Below, piece by piece: positions 20,561 to 32,798 of a DNA stretch of 64,000 nucleotides. The stretch comes from Nicotiana tabacum. Its lineage: Eukaryota > Streptophyta > Magnoliopsida > Solanales > Solanaceae. A program made the position numbers and the translations under genes. The stretch spans positions 120,154,698-120,218,697 of the forward strand of contig NC_134096.1 of NCBI RefSeq assembly GCF_000715075.1, read 5' to 3'. How positions within the stretch are numbered: the first letter of the stretch is position 1; each line of letters starts with the position of its first letter. The notes beneath the pieces are model-generated. The model ran no database searches and was not told where the DNA came from. It saw only the letters and a program-made list of their open reading frames with translations.

Positions 20561-23412
20561 TGTCATGACCCAAAATCCTAACATGTCGTGATGGCGCCTA
20601 TCTCGATACTAGGCAAGCTGACAACCTCAATAAACCATAATTTTTTTTAAGTTTGAAAATATAATATTTAAACACAATCCATAAATCTCGCAAATACCGA
20701 TACAAACACTTTCAAAACCTGATGTCACTGAGTACATGAGCATCTATACATTACAAGTCAGGAAAATACGGTCTATAATAATCTGAGACCAAATACAATA
20801 AACAAAAGGATAGGGAAGGAGAGACAAGGTCTGCAAAACATGGCAGCTACCTCTGAATCTCCGGAAAATCGGCTGCGTGAAAGAATCAACACCCTCTGTG
20901 TCCGGGATCACCTGGATCTGCACATAAAGTGCAGGGTATAGTATGAGTATAACTAACTCAGTAAGTGATAATAATAAATAAGGAACTGAAAGTAGTGACG
21001 AGCTTCTCGGCTAAGTCCAAATACAGTACTTTCCAACATAAAAAAGTAGGTATGCTTTCAAGTTCAACATTTAAAACTCCACAGTAATTTTATAACAACT
21101 TCGAATGAAATAGAAGAGGATGTCTTTTAGAAATTTTCCAAAACAATGATATATGACGGCTGAAATGCAGCAGTAATGAAATCAGTGCATCCTCTCAGAG
21201 TAACAGTCACTCAGTCCTCCCATTCACTCCAGCCTTACAGTCACTCTTTCCTCATAGTTACTCATTCCTCCCAATCACTCAACACTCGGCACTCGGCACT
21301 CGACACTCGCACTCGCACTCAGTAGGTACCAGCGCTCACTGGGGGTGTGTACAGATTCCGGAGAGGCTCCTTCAGCCCAAGCTCTAAATCAAACCAATTA
21401 TGGCATAAATCAATAAAATATGTTGCGACGTGCAACCCGATCCCGTAATATCCTCACAATTAGGTCCTCGGCCTCACTCAGTCATCAAACTTCTCCAGTC
21501 TCTCGGGCTCTCAGAAATCATGATAATCAGCCCAAAATGATAATATGATGTATTAATAAATAGCAACAGAGACTGAGATATGATATGAAATGAATAAACA
21601 TGATTGAGTGTGAAATTACAATTTGAACATATTATTCAACCACATAAATGACCTCAGTGGGTACCAGTAATAACAGCATATGTCTAAGCATGATTTATAA
21701 TACGAGTCTCAACTCAATCTTTCTCTAACACATAGAGAATGTACTGGTATCAACATGTTATACAACTATACAGTTCCATAGAATTTGACCAAGTCACAAT
21801 TCCTACGGTGCATGCCCACACGCCCGTCACCTAGCATGCACGTCACCTCAAAACCAATCACATAACACATAATTCGGGGTTTTATACCCTTAGGACCAAA
21901 TTTAGAACTGTTACTTACCTCAAACCGTGTAATTCTTTATTCTGCAATGTCTTTGCCTCGTGAATTGACCTCCATACGCCTCGAATCTAGCCACAAATAA
22001 TTCGATTCAGTCAATAAAATTTATTGGAATTAATTCCATAAGAAAATATTAATTTTCCATCAAAATCCAAAATTTAGCTCAAAAATCGCCCGTGGGGCCC
22101 ACGTCTCGGAACCAGAAAAAAGTTATAAAATCCGAAAGCCCATTCAATCACGAGTCTAACCATACCAATTTTACCAAAATCTGACCTCAACTCGACCTCC
22201 AAATCTTCAAATCTTATTTTCAAATCTTTAAGTTTAAATCCACGATTTACACCTCAAAAACATGTAATCTAGTCGGATTATTCGATGATAATTCAATATT
22301 ATGGAGTAGAAATTATCACAAGTGATTTACCTCACGATTTTCCGTGAAAATCTCGCTCAAAATCGCCCAGCCCGAGCTTGAAATGCCCAAAAATGGCAAA
22401 AGCTCGGAACCCTCTGTTTTTGTAATGTCCAGGGGTTTCCGCTTCTGCAGGATTTTTATCTGCTTTTGCACAACCGCTTCAGCGGATTTTCTCCCGTTTC
22501 TGCACCAACTCTCTCTTCTGCGATCCCCCACGCGCAGTGCGAGTCTGCACATGCGAAATGCGTTCCGCATATGCGCTCCACAGTCTACCAGCCCAGCCTC
22601 CGCTTCTGCGCATCCCAGCTCGCACCTCCGAGCTCGCTTTTGCGAGTTTTCTGTATGCTTCTGCGGACCTTACGCACCTGCTATGCCCATTGCGCTTCTG
22701 CGTGCTCTCACTTGCGAGCCAAATTCCGCAGGTGCGATTGCACCAGAAGGCAGAAACTTCAGCTTTTCTTCTAAGTTCGAATTTGATCCGTTAACCACCC
22801 GAAACTCACCCGAGGCCCTCGGAACCTCAACCAAATATACTAATAAGTCCTAAAATATCATACGAACTTAGTCGAACCCTCAAATCACCTCAAATAATGC
22901 TAAAATCATGAATCATACCCCAATTCAAGACTAATGAACTTTGAAATTTCAAGTTTCCACAAACAACGCCAGAACCTCCTCAAACTTTGCACATAAGTCA
23001 TACATGACATAACTAACCTATTAAATTTTTCAGAATCGAATTTCGACCCTAATATCAAAAAGTCAACCCCCGGTCAAACTTTTCAAAAATTCGACTTTCA
23101 CCATTTCAAGCCTAATTCTACTACGGACCTCCAGATAATTTTTCGGACACGCTCCTATGTCCAAAATCACCATACGGAGATATTGAAATCATCAGAATTC
23201 GAACCCGAGGTCGTTTACACATAAGTCAATATCTGGTCAACTTTTCCAACTTAAGTTTTTAATTATGAGACTAAGTGTCTCATTTCACTCCGAAATCCTT
23301 CCGGACCCGAACCAACTAACTCGGTATATCATAAAATAACTGTAAAGCATAACTTGAGCAGTAAATGAGAAACGGGATTATAATACTCAAAATGACCGGC
23401 CGGGTCGTTACA
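20561..23412 (-). mobile_element. solo LTR, Tekay-type, with perfect TSD
   Basis: The 2852-bp unit starts TGTCATGACCC and ends GGGTCGTTACA on the plus strand. TATCT flanks it on both sides (20556-20560 and 23413-23417). It has no internal region, so it is a solo LTR left by LTR-LTR recombination. It has inserted into another LTR of a related family. The ORF-like stretches at 22316-22853 are by-products of its CpG-rich word array. Confidence 0.88.
21808..21841. promoter_or_regulatory. conserved LTR hairpin (copy in solo LTR 20561-23412)
   Basis: GTGCATGC and its exact complement GCATGCAC enclose an 18-base loop with the core CGTCACC. Equivalent hairpins in the other LTRs have different stems but the same core. 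Confidence 0.6.
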
Positions 23413-23940
23413 TATCTAACTTAACCCCGGAGAAGTACTGACGAGGGGTCGACATCAACACTTACTAATGGTCTAATAAATCAATATGGTAAATCATAAA
23501 CAGATAATAAGCACAACAATAGTAGTGAGGTAAATCTGTAACTAACATAATCTTCCAAAAATTCTTTTAACGATATCAATCTCTCAATCTCGTATTCTAT
23601 CTCAACAACTCAGAAATATCAAGTGCCAATATCAAGCGGATAAAGAAATATCATATAATGTGCCGGGCATCAGTGGAAGGATAATCTCATAAACATTCTG
23701 ACTGCTAGCGATATAATGCACGATTATACTGAGGTCGTACGGCCCGATCCAGAATAATGTGTACACTGTCGAGGGTCGAGCAGCACGAATCATAGATGCA
23801 TCTATTATACTGTCGAGGCGTTCGGCCCGCTCCACAAGAAAGGAAGAAACTTATCGCATTATGAGACACGTGACTATAATACAGTGCATGAGTATAAAGT
23901 GAATGCAACCTTTATCGTTTCTCAAATAACTTCCAATAAC

Positions 23941-24735
23941 TCAAGGTGATAAGGCTCGGCCTAACATATATACATGTGTTTCTAAATCAATTTCAATTTA
24001 CAAATTCGATTGATTAAGCCAACAGAATAAGTTCATATAATTCAAATACTATATGACAAAATCCTAAGTCTACCCGGACATAAATATACTTTAACTACAT
24101 ACAGACTCTCGTCACCTCGTGCGTATGTAGCACTCATAACTAATAGCACATAACAATCACGTCACCTAGGGATAGTTTTCCCCCTCACAAGGTAAGACGT
24201 GAGACTTACCTAAACGAAGCCGATATTCTAAAATAGCCTTCTCGCGTGAAATGACCTCCGGACGGCTCAAATCTAGCCAAATTAATTACATAACATCATT
24301 AAAATTTATCGAAAATAATTCCGGATAATAAAACGTTTCTCAAGGTGATAAGGCTCGACCTAACATATATACATGTGTCTCTAAATCAATTTCAATTTAT
24401 AAATTTGATTAATTAAGCCAGCGGAATAAGTTCAAATAATTTAAATATTGCATGATAAAGTCCTTAGTCTACCAGGACATAAACATACTTTAACTACGTA
24501 CGGACTCTCGTCACATCGTGCGTACGTAGCACCCACAACTAGTAGCACATAACACTCACGTCACCTAGGGGTAGTTTTGCACCTCACAAGGTTAGACATG
24601 AGACTTACCTAAACGAAGATGGTAATCCAAAATAGCCTTCTCACGTGAAATGACCTCCAAACGGCTCAAATCTAGCCAAATTAATTACATAACATCATTA
24701 AAATTTATCGAAAATAATTTCGGATAATAAAATGT
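23941..24735. repeat. tandem duplication of 399 bp inside the outer LTR
   Basis: The sequence from TCAAGGTGATAAGGCTC at 23941 recurs at 24340 and runs to about 24735 with scattered changes. Each copy carries the conserved hairpin (24095-24130 and 24494-24529) and a splice-donor-like GTAAGT on the minus strand. Confidence 0.85.
24494..24529. promoter_or_regulatory. conserved LTR hairpin (duplicated copy)
   Basis: CTACGTAC pairs with GTACGTAG around a 20-base loop containing CGTCAC. The other copy (24095-24130) has CTACATAC pairing with GTATGTAG. The two differ by a paired A-T to G-C change. Confidence 0.6.
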
Positions 24736-26125
24736 CGACTTTGAATTTTACTTTAAAAGCTCAACACGAAAGTTAACCCAGGGCCCGCATCTCAGAACCC
24801 GATGAAAATTCATAAAATTCGAATACTCATTCCGATACGAGTTCAACCATACCAATTTTATCAAATTCCGATAACGAATCGACCTCCAAATCTTCATTTT
24901 TCATTTTTGAAAGATTTTGCCAAAAATCTCATTTTCTTCCGATTGATTCACTAATAATTGATGAATATAACCATGGAATCATGAAATATAATCACTTTCG
25001 GATATAGAACACTTACCCAAGTCAAAGTCGTGAAGAATTCAAAATCGCCCAAAAACCGAGCTCCAAAATCCAAAACGAAAATGAAAAAATGACCAAGTTC
25101 GATCCTTAAGTCTTCTGCCCAGGTTCGCATTCGCGGACAAAAATTTTGCATTTACGAATGAACATTAAACTCCAAAATAATTGTTCGCAATTGCGAATGA
25201 ACAATGTTTGCAAATTGCGAATGAACAGTGTTCGCAATTGCGAATAAACAGTGCCTCACCAGAAACGAGAAAACCCAAACTTCTCCGAAATGATTCGAAA
25301 CCACCCCGAAAATCATTCGGAACCTCCCGGACACAAACTATATATGAATTTCAATCATAAAATACGCTACGGACTTGCTCGCATACTCAAAACACTAAAA
25401 AGAGGTCGTCTTGATGCGATATTGACCATGGTCAAATTTCAAATTTCTTAACTTTACTACTCTCTCAACCAATGATCCAAAAAATACCCAAACCCCTCGG
25501 GACCCTGTCAAATCATACCAAAATATTTTAAAATATGATACAAACTTAGTCGAGGCCTCAAATCACATCAAACAACACTGAAACTACGAATCACGCCTCG
25601 AATCCAATTATGAGTTATGAAAATTCCAAATTCTATAATTTGCGCCAAAGCGTATCAAATCAATCCGGAATGACTTCAAGTTTTGCACACAAGTCATAAA
25701 TAATATAATGGACACGTTCCAATTTTCGTAATCAAAATCCGAGCTCGATATCAATCAAGTCAACTTCCGGTCAAATTTATGAATATTTCAAAACTTCAAC
25801 TTTCCAACTTTTCGCCAATTTGCGCCGAATTGTCCTACGAACATCCAAATCCAAATTCGGACATACGCCTAAGTCCGAAATCGCCATACAAAGCTATTGA
25901 AATCATAAAAATTCCATTCCGGAGTCGTTTGCTCAAAAGTCAAATCTTGGTCAACTCTCCCAACGTAAAGCTTTCGAATTTATTTCCTTCCGAAACAACT
26001 CCGTAACTTTTCGAAATTCAATTTCGACCACACGTACAAGTCATAAAGCATGAAGTGAAGCTACTTGAGGCCTCAAACTGCCGAACGACGCGCTAGAGCT
26101 CAAAATGACCGTCCGGATCGTTACA

Positions 26126-26985
26126 GTGTTTTCGAATATCAAGAGACTATAATATAAGGATTACAAGGGAATTTAATAAATGGAGGATCTACAGTTCTTT
26201 TCCTTTTTTTTTCTATGGGATACTGGTCGAATTTATTGTAGATAAATACAATAAACAAAATATTTGGTAAATAACGTCACCTCATTACTAAAATATAAAG
26301 ATAGTTGTCTATCATCTATTATACGCTTTTACTTTTAAGTTTTGTTTGAACATGTCTTTCTCAAAATCAAAACGTTAGTTCGACAAAAACTATGCGTTTT
26401 TTAATTTAATGTTTCCACATTATTCATTATGATGACCCTGCGATTCCAAATTCCACAAAATGAAGAAAATTTTGGAATTGATCGAAATAAAAGAAAAGGT
26501 AGAGTACTTGCACAAATATGCTTCTCATAATTTTATTTAGACCAAAAAAAACATCGTCTCAGGAATATAAATAGCTATATGAATAACATTTCTTCACGCA
26601 TTTACACAATCACTTTAATTTGAATGACTTAAAAAGCATACCAACTTTTGTACGTTATTACCAACTTAAACTCCACCAACTTATACCCGAAACTTTCTAG
26701 CAAGAAGCAAGCAGCTTTTAAATTTACATGACTAGATTGTAAGCATTTTTTTACATTATCAATTGATGAATCTGAAATCCCAGTTGTAAAAAAAAAATTG
26801 CATTATTTATGTATGACTACATCTTTTTTTATGATGTGTGAGATTGTATACGTGAAGCAAAAATCGTAGTTTGACATAAGTGAAAATTAATCTTCTGACA
26901 ACCGTGAGTCGTGACCATGTAGAACAGTAGAAGAGTAGGATATATAACGAAACATGCTAGCTGGTGATGGCAGATAATATGCAGT
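26126..26985. other. intergenic DNA 3' of the RPW8-like gene
   Basis: AT-rich sequence between an LTR end and the gene's stop codon. I looked for continuation of an NB-ARC resistance gene on the minus strand and saw none. Confidence 0.6.
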
Positions 26986-27468
26986 TTATCTGGAAGAGAT
27001 CTGTCGGCTTTTATCAAGCTTCATATTCTTCAAAATTGAGTAAATTTCGTCCAACTTCTCGCCTTCTTCTTTGAGTGCAACAAGTATTTGTTTCCGATCT
27101 CTGCATGTTTGTATTAAGCCATGAACCGAAAAGAACTTGAGGGTGGAGTTTTCAAGATCCGCCAATTTCCTAGAATAGTACCACCTTTTACACAGATTGT
27201 AACGTTTGATTTTCGAGCATTTACGAACAAGCTTCTCCCCTTCCTCCAATCGCTTCTTGAATATCTCAATCTCTGATTCTCTGCCTTCCAAGGCTTTGTT
27301 CAGTCTCTCTATATCCTCAAGCACAGGCTTAACTGACAGTAGGATCGAATTTAGTCGTCTAAAATTGGAATCGAAACAGACGGAAGTTTGGCCAGCTTGT
27401 GAGATTGATTCGGATAACATTCCGAATGCTTGTCCTAAAGCTGCACCTCCGATGAGATTCCCGGCCAT
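26986..27468 (-). CDS. RPW8-domain protein, single exon
   Basis: The 160-residue product begins MAGNLIGGAALGQAFGMLSE and continues with a coiled-coil four-helix pattern. It has the conserved KRLEEGEKLVRKCSKIKRYN and KRWYYSRKLADLE motifs typical of the RPW8 domain. That domain forms the N-terminal signalling region of helper NLRs (ADR1/NRG1) and whole small proteins such as RPW8.1/8.2 of about 150-175 residues. Members act in plant cell-death and pathogen defence, usually at membranes. The first Met is immediately followed by the expected hydrophobic N-terminal helix. No NB-ARC follows in 26126-26985. It may be a true single-domain gene or the surviving first exon of a helper NLR. A W-box (TTGACT, 27681-27686) lies about 210 bp upstream. 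Confidence 0.8.
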   Translation of the reverse strand: MAGNLIGGAALGQAFGMLSESISQAGQTSVCFDSNFRRLNSILLSVKPVLEDIERLNKALEGRESEIEIFKKRLEEGEKLVRKCSKIKRYNLCKRWYYSRKLADLENSTLKFFSVHGLIQTCRDRKQILVALKEEGEKLDEIYSILKNMKLDKSRQISSR

Positions 27469-28741
27469 TTATATATACTCTGAAAATTATGGCCAGTTGA
27501 AGACGTTAATTTTCTTTGTCAAGAGTCAGGTATAAACGTGTAGTCGTCGAAGTGATGATGTTCAAATGCTGAAGATGTTTCTCGGGCTGTTCTACGAGTT
27601 GATAAATTCTTGGGTTTCTATGAAGCTGCAGGGAGAAGAGAGAAGGGAAATAAGTTGGAAAGTTCTTGCTTGTTGGGTAGTTGACTTTCCTTAATTTGTA
27701 TACGTGTTTTTCATTCTTTACCATATTCCTTAATGCTTCGTTGTTGTGTCGAATAGAGGTTGGTATTTGGCCATTTGTCTTGTTTGGTATAGTAAAATAG
27801 GAGTGGCGTGGAACTGGAAACAGGTAAATGTATTGATAATGTTAAACTTTTGTGATACTGACAATAATTGTAAGTTAAATCAATTGAAGAGAGTTTAATT
27901 TATATATATTGATATTTTTACAGTTCTTAATAGGTAATTAGAGAAATATTTTCCAGAAAATATTCTGATTTTTTTTTTTGCATCCTTTAAATAAAAAAAT
28001 TTAAAATTTGAAAGTAAATGATGAACAGTTTTTTTTAAAAGTTTGTTTTAGAAATATAAACCACTTTAGTTTCAGTTTCCTTGCTTCTTCTGCATCTTTC
28101 TGCTTCCTTTTTTAGGAACCAAATATATTGCAATAAGTTGCTGCTGTCACAACTCACAACTACTAAACTTTTTGTGCCTTTTCATTTTTGGCCTATTTCC
28201 TTTTACTTGGGTAGTATTTATATAATTCAAAGAAGTCCAACTATTCAGAAATCGTCTTAAGAGGGAATACTAACAGACCCTCCAACCACATGAAGACGTA
28301 ACGTAGCTAATTAATTTTTAAAGGAATATGTTGCCTTCACTTGTTCTTTTCCGTTCACTTTCATTTCTTATTGTTATCAACTTCGCAATAATTATAAGTC
28401 TTTGAGAGGAAAGAAAAGGCTAAGAGCATTTCCAAAGGAAATTCATAAATAAGAGCATGAAGGGGAAAAAAAAGAAAAGGCTAAGAACATTTCTAAGTAT
28501 TTTTATCTATAAAAGTTGACTTGTAATACGCTTGATTTAGTTTGAAATTATTATGCAAATGCTATTTTTAAAACTTAAGGAAGTGAAGTTTGAATGTAAT
28601 AGAACTCTGATCCCAGAGCATGTTATATTATGACTCTAAATAGATGCAGTGTGTTCTGACATGGAAAATTTTCTGTGGACAAGAGATATATTTGTTGGAG
28701 CAAGCTAAGAACAAAGAAAAAGGAGGAAAAACCATTCAGGT
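27469..28741. other. intergenic DNA upstream of the RPW8-like gene
   Basis: AT-rich sequence with no supported coding region. The first 300 bp should hold the promoter of the minus-strand RPW8-like gene, including the W-box at 27681-27686. Confidence 0.5.
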
Positions 28742-29148
28742 CAGGGGCGGATGCACATTTAATCAAGCGGTGTCACGCGACACCGCTTCGTTAATTTTTG
28801 TTACTAAATATATATATATTAATACGGTGAGGAAGCAAATAAGTTGGAAAAGATGACACTACTTAACATAAATTATTTCTTGGCGTATTGGTTATGTGTT
28901 TGATTTTGCTCTAAGAGATTAGAGGGTTAAACCTCAACTAATGCATTTTTTTTGTAAATATTTGAGAGAGCATATGTGGTTAAAATTTGTGATGAAGTAA
29001 AATTGAACTTAAGACCTTTTCTAACTTAAGAATCAACAAAATTATTAGACTAAGCTATTTTTTGTCTAAAATATGATATTTAAAATTATTATTCTCGTTC
29101 TTCTATAGTTTTCGACACCGTTTACAAATTATTTTGAGTATGCCCCTG
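28742..29148. mobile_element. hAT-type MITE
   Basis: The 407-bp element starts CAGGGGCGGATGCAC and ends GAGTATGCCCCTG, giving short inverted ends CAGGGGC. The flanking octamers ATTCAGGT (28734-28741) and ATTCTGGT (29149-29156) match at seven of eight positions. An 8-bp target duplication and CAGGGG-type termini are typical of hAT elements. It has no coding capacity. Confidence 0.75.
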
Positions 29149-29183
29149 ATTCTGGTGCGCACATAACCACCGCAACGCGCTTA

Positions 29184-29638
29184 GGGGTCGTTTGGTAGGA
29201 GGTATTAGAAAAAATAATGCAAGCATTAGCTTTGTGCATTACTAATACCTTGTTTGGTACATTTTTTCAACCTATATATAACTAATACTTGCATTAGTTA
29301 TACATCATACTTGGTATTAGCCTATGTATAAGTAATGCATAAAAAATCATGACATTAGTAATACCAAGGTTATTAATGCAATGCATTAGTATGGTTAAAG
29401 ATAAAATTATCCTTAAAGTCCCTTAAAGCTAGAGAATATGGAGGGCATTTTTGTAAACAACTATTTTTCTTAAAAATTATGCAATGCATTATAATTTTTA
29501 ATACACCACACCAAACAGTTTATAAAAAATAATATCTGCATAACTAATGCTTCCATTACTAACCCATGCATTACTAATCTCTGCATTACTAATACACTAT
29601 ATTCTATACTATTCTTATTCACCCTACCAAACGACCCC
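29184..29638. mobile_element. Tourist-like MITE (PIF/Harbinger type)
   Basis: The 455-bp element begins GGGGTCGTTTGGTAGG and ends with its complement CCTACCAAACGACCCC, flanked by TTA on both sides. A TTA target duplication with GGGGTCGTTTGGT ends is the PIF/Harbinger pattern. The interior is rich in TGCATTAGT/ACTAATGCA inverted words and can fold back. It has no coding capacity. Confidence 0.85.
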
Positions 29639-30099
29639 TTACAATATTGTGTTGCGGTACATTGTGGAGGGCTGGAGGCTCAGGTAAAGTTTCCATAGCG
29701 TCCTGATGGAGGCAACATGACGACTTTGAGTTGGGCGTATTTGGGTGAAGGGTTGTTGACGGTCTATACAAACTTGTTTTTAATTTTATGATCCTATATT
29801 TTTTTACACATAAGAGATCTTTCTTTTACACATAAGAGATTTTAAAAAGAACACTTTCTTAATTTCAACATTGTAAATGGTCATGAAGGCTCATTTTCTC
29901 GTTGTCGATTCATGTGAAGCCATACTCATTTTCTTATATTACACTTCTTACGTTCATTTTTACTTGTCCACTATGCTAAAAATAGATTTTTACTTCTACT
30001 TGTACATTTTAGCAAATCAAGAGAAAGATATTTTTTTTCAACAACCATACTTGGGGCACTGTATCAATTATTGAGACTATTTATCAGTATTAGGAGTTA

Positions 30100-30417
30100 G
30101 TCCCTTCATTCACTTTTACTCACTTTTACTTGTCACTTTTAGCATATCAAGAGAAGACAATTTTTTTTCCTGTTATACCCACAGTATTAATTACTCATTT
30201 CAAATTATTTTTTTAAATCCATTAAAAATATGCATAAATTAATATGGGTATCATGATAAATTATGTACATCATTTATTATTTCTTAAGGGGTGTGCAAAG
30301 GCCATAATGGACAAGTAAAAGTAAACGGAGGTAATATATGGTAAAATACATACTACAATTATTATTTCTTAAGAGGCGTAAAGTCAATTGTTGACGAGTA
30401 AAAGTGAATGGAGAGAA
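30100..30417. mobile_element. Stowaway-like MITE, possibly nested copies
   Basis: The ends CATTCACTTTTACTC (about 30107) and GAGTAAAAGTGAATG (30396-30410) are inverted repeats, flanked by TA. Similar left-end words occur at 29945 and similar right-end words at 30311. Two related copies may therefore be nested between about 29940 and 30420. It is non-coding. Confidence 0.55.
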
Positions 30418-31432
30418 TTATAATAATGCGTATATCTGTCCAAAATTACTTAAATATACATGTGCGTATTCTAGCACAAAGAATCTTATGATATGATGCA
30501 ATGATTTCTAGGTGCATATGTGCAAATAAAGTTGGAATTTCAAATCCTATGTCGGCATTGCTATTTTTTCCTTTCGTTTTGTCCTTTTAAAAAAAAAAAT
30601 TGTGCCCACCCATCGGAATTATGACCATGTATGAAATCTCAATTAAGTATTTGTTTTCTAATTTTTGTTTGATTTGATCTTTCAAAATTTCCAAGTTTTG
30701 ACAGATTAAAATTCCTATTCTACTTTTATATAGTCAAATCAGAGGTCAATTTTAAAACTTGTAGGAGAAGAGGATGTATCATATAGTCGACGGTTTAGCT
30801 AATCCAAACAATTGCGACGCATAGTGTAGATATGATACTAAAATTAGAAGAAAAAAATGTATTTGAACATATAATTTCAAAAATATAATAAGATCATAGT
30901 AAAAACTCAAAAGTTTAACCTAAATAGTGAATTTTGGATTCATCTTTTCATATAATAGTGCATCAATCCTCTTAAAAATCTGAATTTGCCCGTACTAATT
31001 TGAGTCATAACAATTAGACTTTGCTCTAGAGTAACTCCTACCAGATTACGCGTATTTCCACTACGAAGTTGCAAATTAAATTAGTTTGACTGGCTTTAAG
31101 ATGGGAAAGTGACCTAGTACTAATTTTGTGTCCTCTGGCCTCCAGGAACTAGATGTTTCAAGCTTCATATTTCATCCAACGTAACTTTCTAATTGAAGTT
31201 AGTCGTATTAAATGATAGTCCTGGAAGGGACACAAGATTATATACCATGAAATATTATTTCAGAACAAATAAAGATTATATTTTTTTAATAAAAGTTATC
31301 AAAATTCTTATTAATAAGTTGATGTCACAAGAAACAGGATACTCATTTAGAAGAAAACGAGAATGCAAGGTCCAACATACATAGTATGGTTGTGCCTGAG
31401 TATACGACACTTAGGGCTTAATTAAGCGTTAA
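30418..31432. other. intergenic DNA 3' of the cysteine protease gene
   Basis: AT-rich sequence. No coding region or repeat structure is supported. Confidence 0.5.
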
Positions 31433-32711
31433 TTAAGCAGTAGGGAAAGAAGCCCGAGTAGCAAGGCCACAAACTCCACCATCTTCAATATCTCTAGCCA
31501 TTCTCATAAATCCACCTTCACCCCATTTCTCTCCCCATGAATTCTTCACCAACCAATAGTTAATTCCATCCTCAGTACTTGTTCCATACCCTACCACTGT
31601 CACTGCATGACGCGAAGTCATCCCACATTTCCCATTGAAAATTCCACCGTTGTAAAAGCGAAATTCATCACTGCCGATAGTAATACCTGCAGAGACTGGC
31701 TGATTTGCCACTGCCTGTAACAGTGCTGATTCACTTGCATCCACACTTCTGTATCCTGATATTGTAACTACACTTGATTCTGCCTTTTGACTATCGCATG
31801 TCCCCGGGATTCCTGTGTATGGGTAATTTGATTCTGTTGTGAGACCTCCGTTTTCAGCTATGTATTCAAATGCTTCAGTCCTGATACCACCCCCACAACC
31901 ATCGTTATTTGTGTTCTCGCAATCTAGAAGTTGTTGTTCAGATAGTGAAACCAAATCACCAGTTTTTATCTGGTTTATTCCTTCCACTGCTGCTACTGCA
32001 GAAAATGCCCAACATGACCCTGCAATATAATTTTTAATTTTCAAGTAATATGACTAGCTAGTAATTTATCAATTGATTTGGAGTTTAGGTTTTGTGGACC
32101 GACAAAGTGACACAGTGCATTGATTTTTTATATCATCAAATTAATCGAGTACTAGGTAACTCTTTACAACAATAATAACCGAAAAAATAGAGTAATAACA
32201 TATCAACTACAGTATAAAAAGTAATTAATATGCACTTTGATTCGTTTTTTTTTTCTGTTGGGATCGACTTACCACATCTACCCTGGTCTTTGACGTCAGT
32301 AACAGCACCTTTCTCTCTCCAGTTCCAACTATCAGGAATGGTAATTTTACTTTCGTAGCTGAATGGTTGCAAATTTGATGTCTTTGGAATGAAAGATAGA
32401 TTATTATATTTACCAACCATAGATTGGAACTCCTCGTTAGTAAGATCTGCAAATTTATTGAGGCCAAGCTGGTAAGAATGAGTTGCATCATTATTGAAAG
32501 AGTCGATAAAGTCGACATGTTCTTTAAATATGTTGAATCGCTTTGCCTTTTCAACATCATCTTTATACACACGTCCATGGTTGCTCATCCATTTTTCATG
32601 CCTTTCGAGCATGGAATACACCTGCAAGTCACGGGATGTGGCCTGGAACCCAAAAATTCCGACCACTAGCAAAATTGCAACAAGGCTTAACCTGCAAAAT
32701 TTCAATGCCAT
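31433..32711 (-). CDS. papain-like cysteine protease, SAG12 type (two exons)
   Basis: Exon 1 is 32711-32273 and exon 2 is 32019-31433, separated by a 253-bp GTAAGT...TTGCAG intron. The join is in phase and gives 341 residues, the normal size for this C1A group. Residues 1-25 form a signal peptide. The propeptide has the ERFNIN-type helix ([17 protein letters not shown]) and LNKFADL. The mature enzyme starts near I125. Catalytic residues are all present: Q143, C149 (GSCWAFS), H284 ([11 protein letters not shown]) and N306 (NSWG). Such proteases work in vacuole or apoplast, often in senescence or defence. A TATA box lies 80 bp upstream. The gene looks intact. Its exact orthologue is not assigned. 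Confidence 0.93.
32020..32272 (-). other. intron of the cysteine protease gene
   Basis: It starts GTAAGT at 32272 and ends TTGCAG at 32020. It splits the codon just before the active-site GSCWAF motif, and the join restores the exact active-site sequence. Confidence 0.93.
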
Positions 32712-32790
32712 TGTTAAAATCTGAAACTATGTTATACCAAAAGAAAAGATGAGGTATCAGAATTCCTGAAACTAAAACTTTATGAAAAGG

Positions 32791-32798
32791 CATTTATA
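32791..32798 (-). promoter_or_regulatory. TATA box of the cysteine protease gene
   Basis: TATAAATG on the minus strand lies 80 bp before the ATG at 32711. A matching TATATAAA lies at the same distance before the truncated paralogue. Confidence 0.65.

Larger units (their letters stand above)
20055..26125 (-). mobile_element. long LTR of Tekay-type Ty3/gypsy, split by a solo LTR
   Basis: On the minus strand it starts TGTAACGATCC at 26125 and ends GGATCATGACA at 20055, the end pattern of the other long LTRs here. The LTR is 20055-20560 plus 23413-26125. No internal element region is attached on either side, so it is probably a solo LTR. The five flanking bases (AATCG and GTGTT) do not match, so the target duplication is not confirmed. 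It contains a 399-bp tandem duplication. Confidence 0.7.

Noticed and set aside
22344..22853. 169-residue Ser/Arg/Cys-rich ORF and overlapping ORFs on both strands
   Set aside because: They fall in the CpG-rich word array of the solo LTR, which lacks stops by composition.
20055..26125. Target duplication of the outer LTR
   Set aside because: The flanking bases AATCG and GTGTT do not match, so I did not claim one.
26126..26985. NB-ARC continuation of the RPW8-like gene
   Set aside because: No P-loop, kinase-2 or GLPL-like motif was found on the minus strand before the LTR end.
32225..32752. Overlapping ORFs on both strands across protease exon 1
   Set aside because: They are shadows of the intact protease frame, which has all family motifs and a clean splice.
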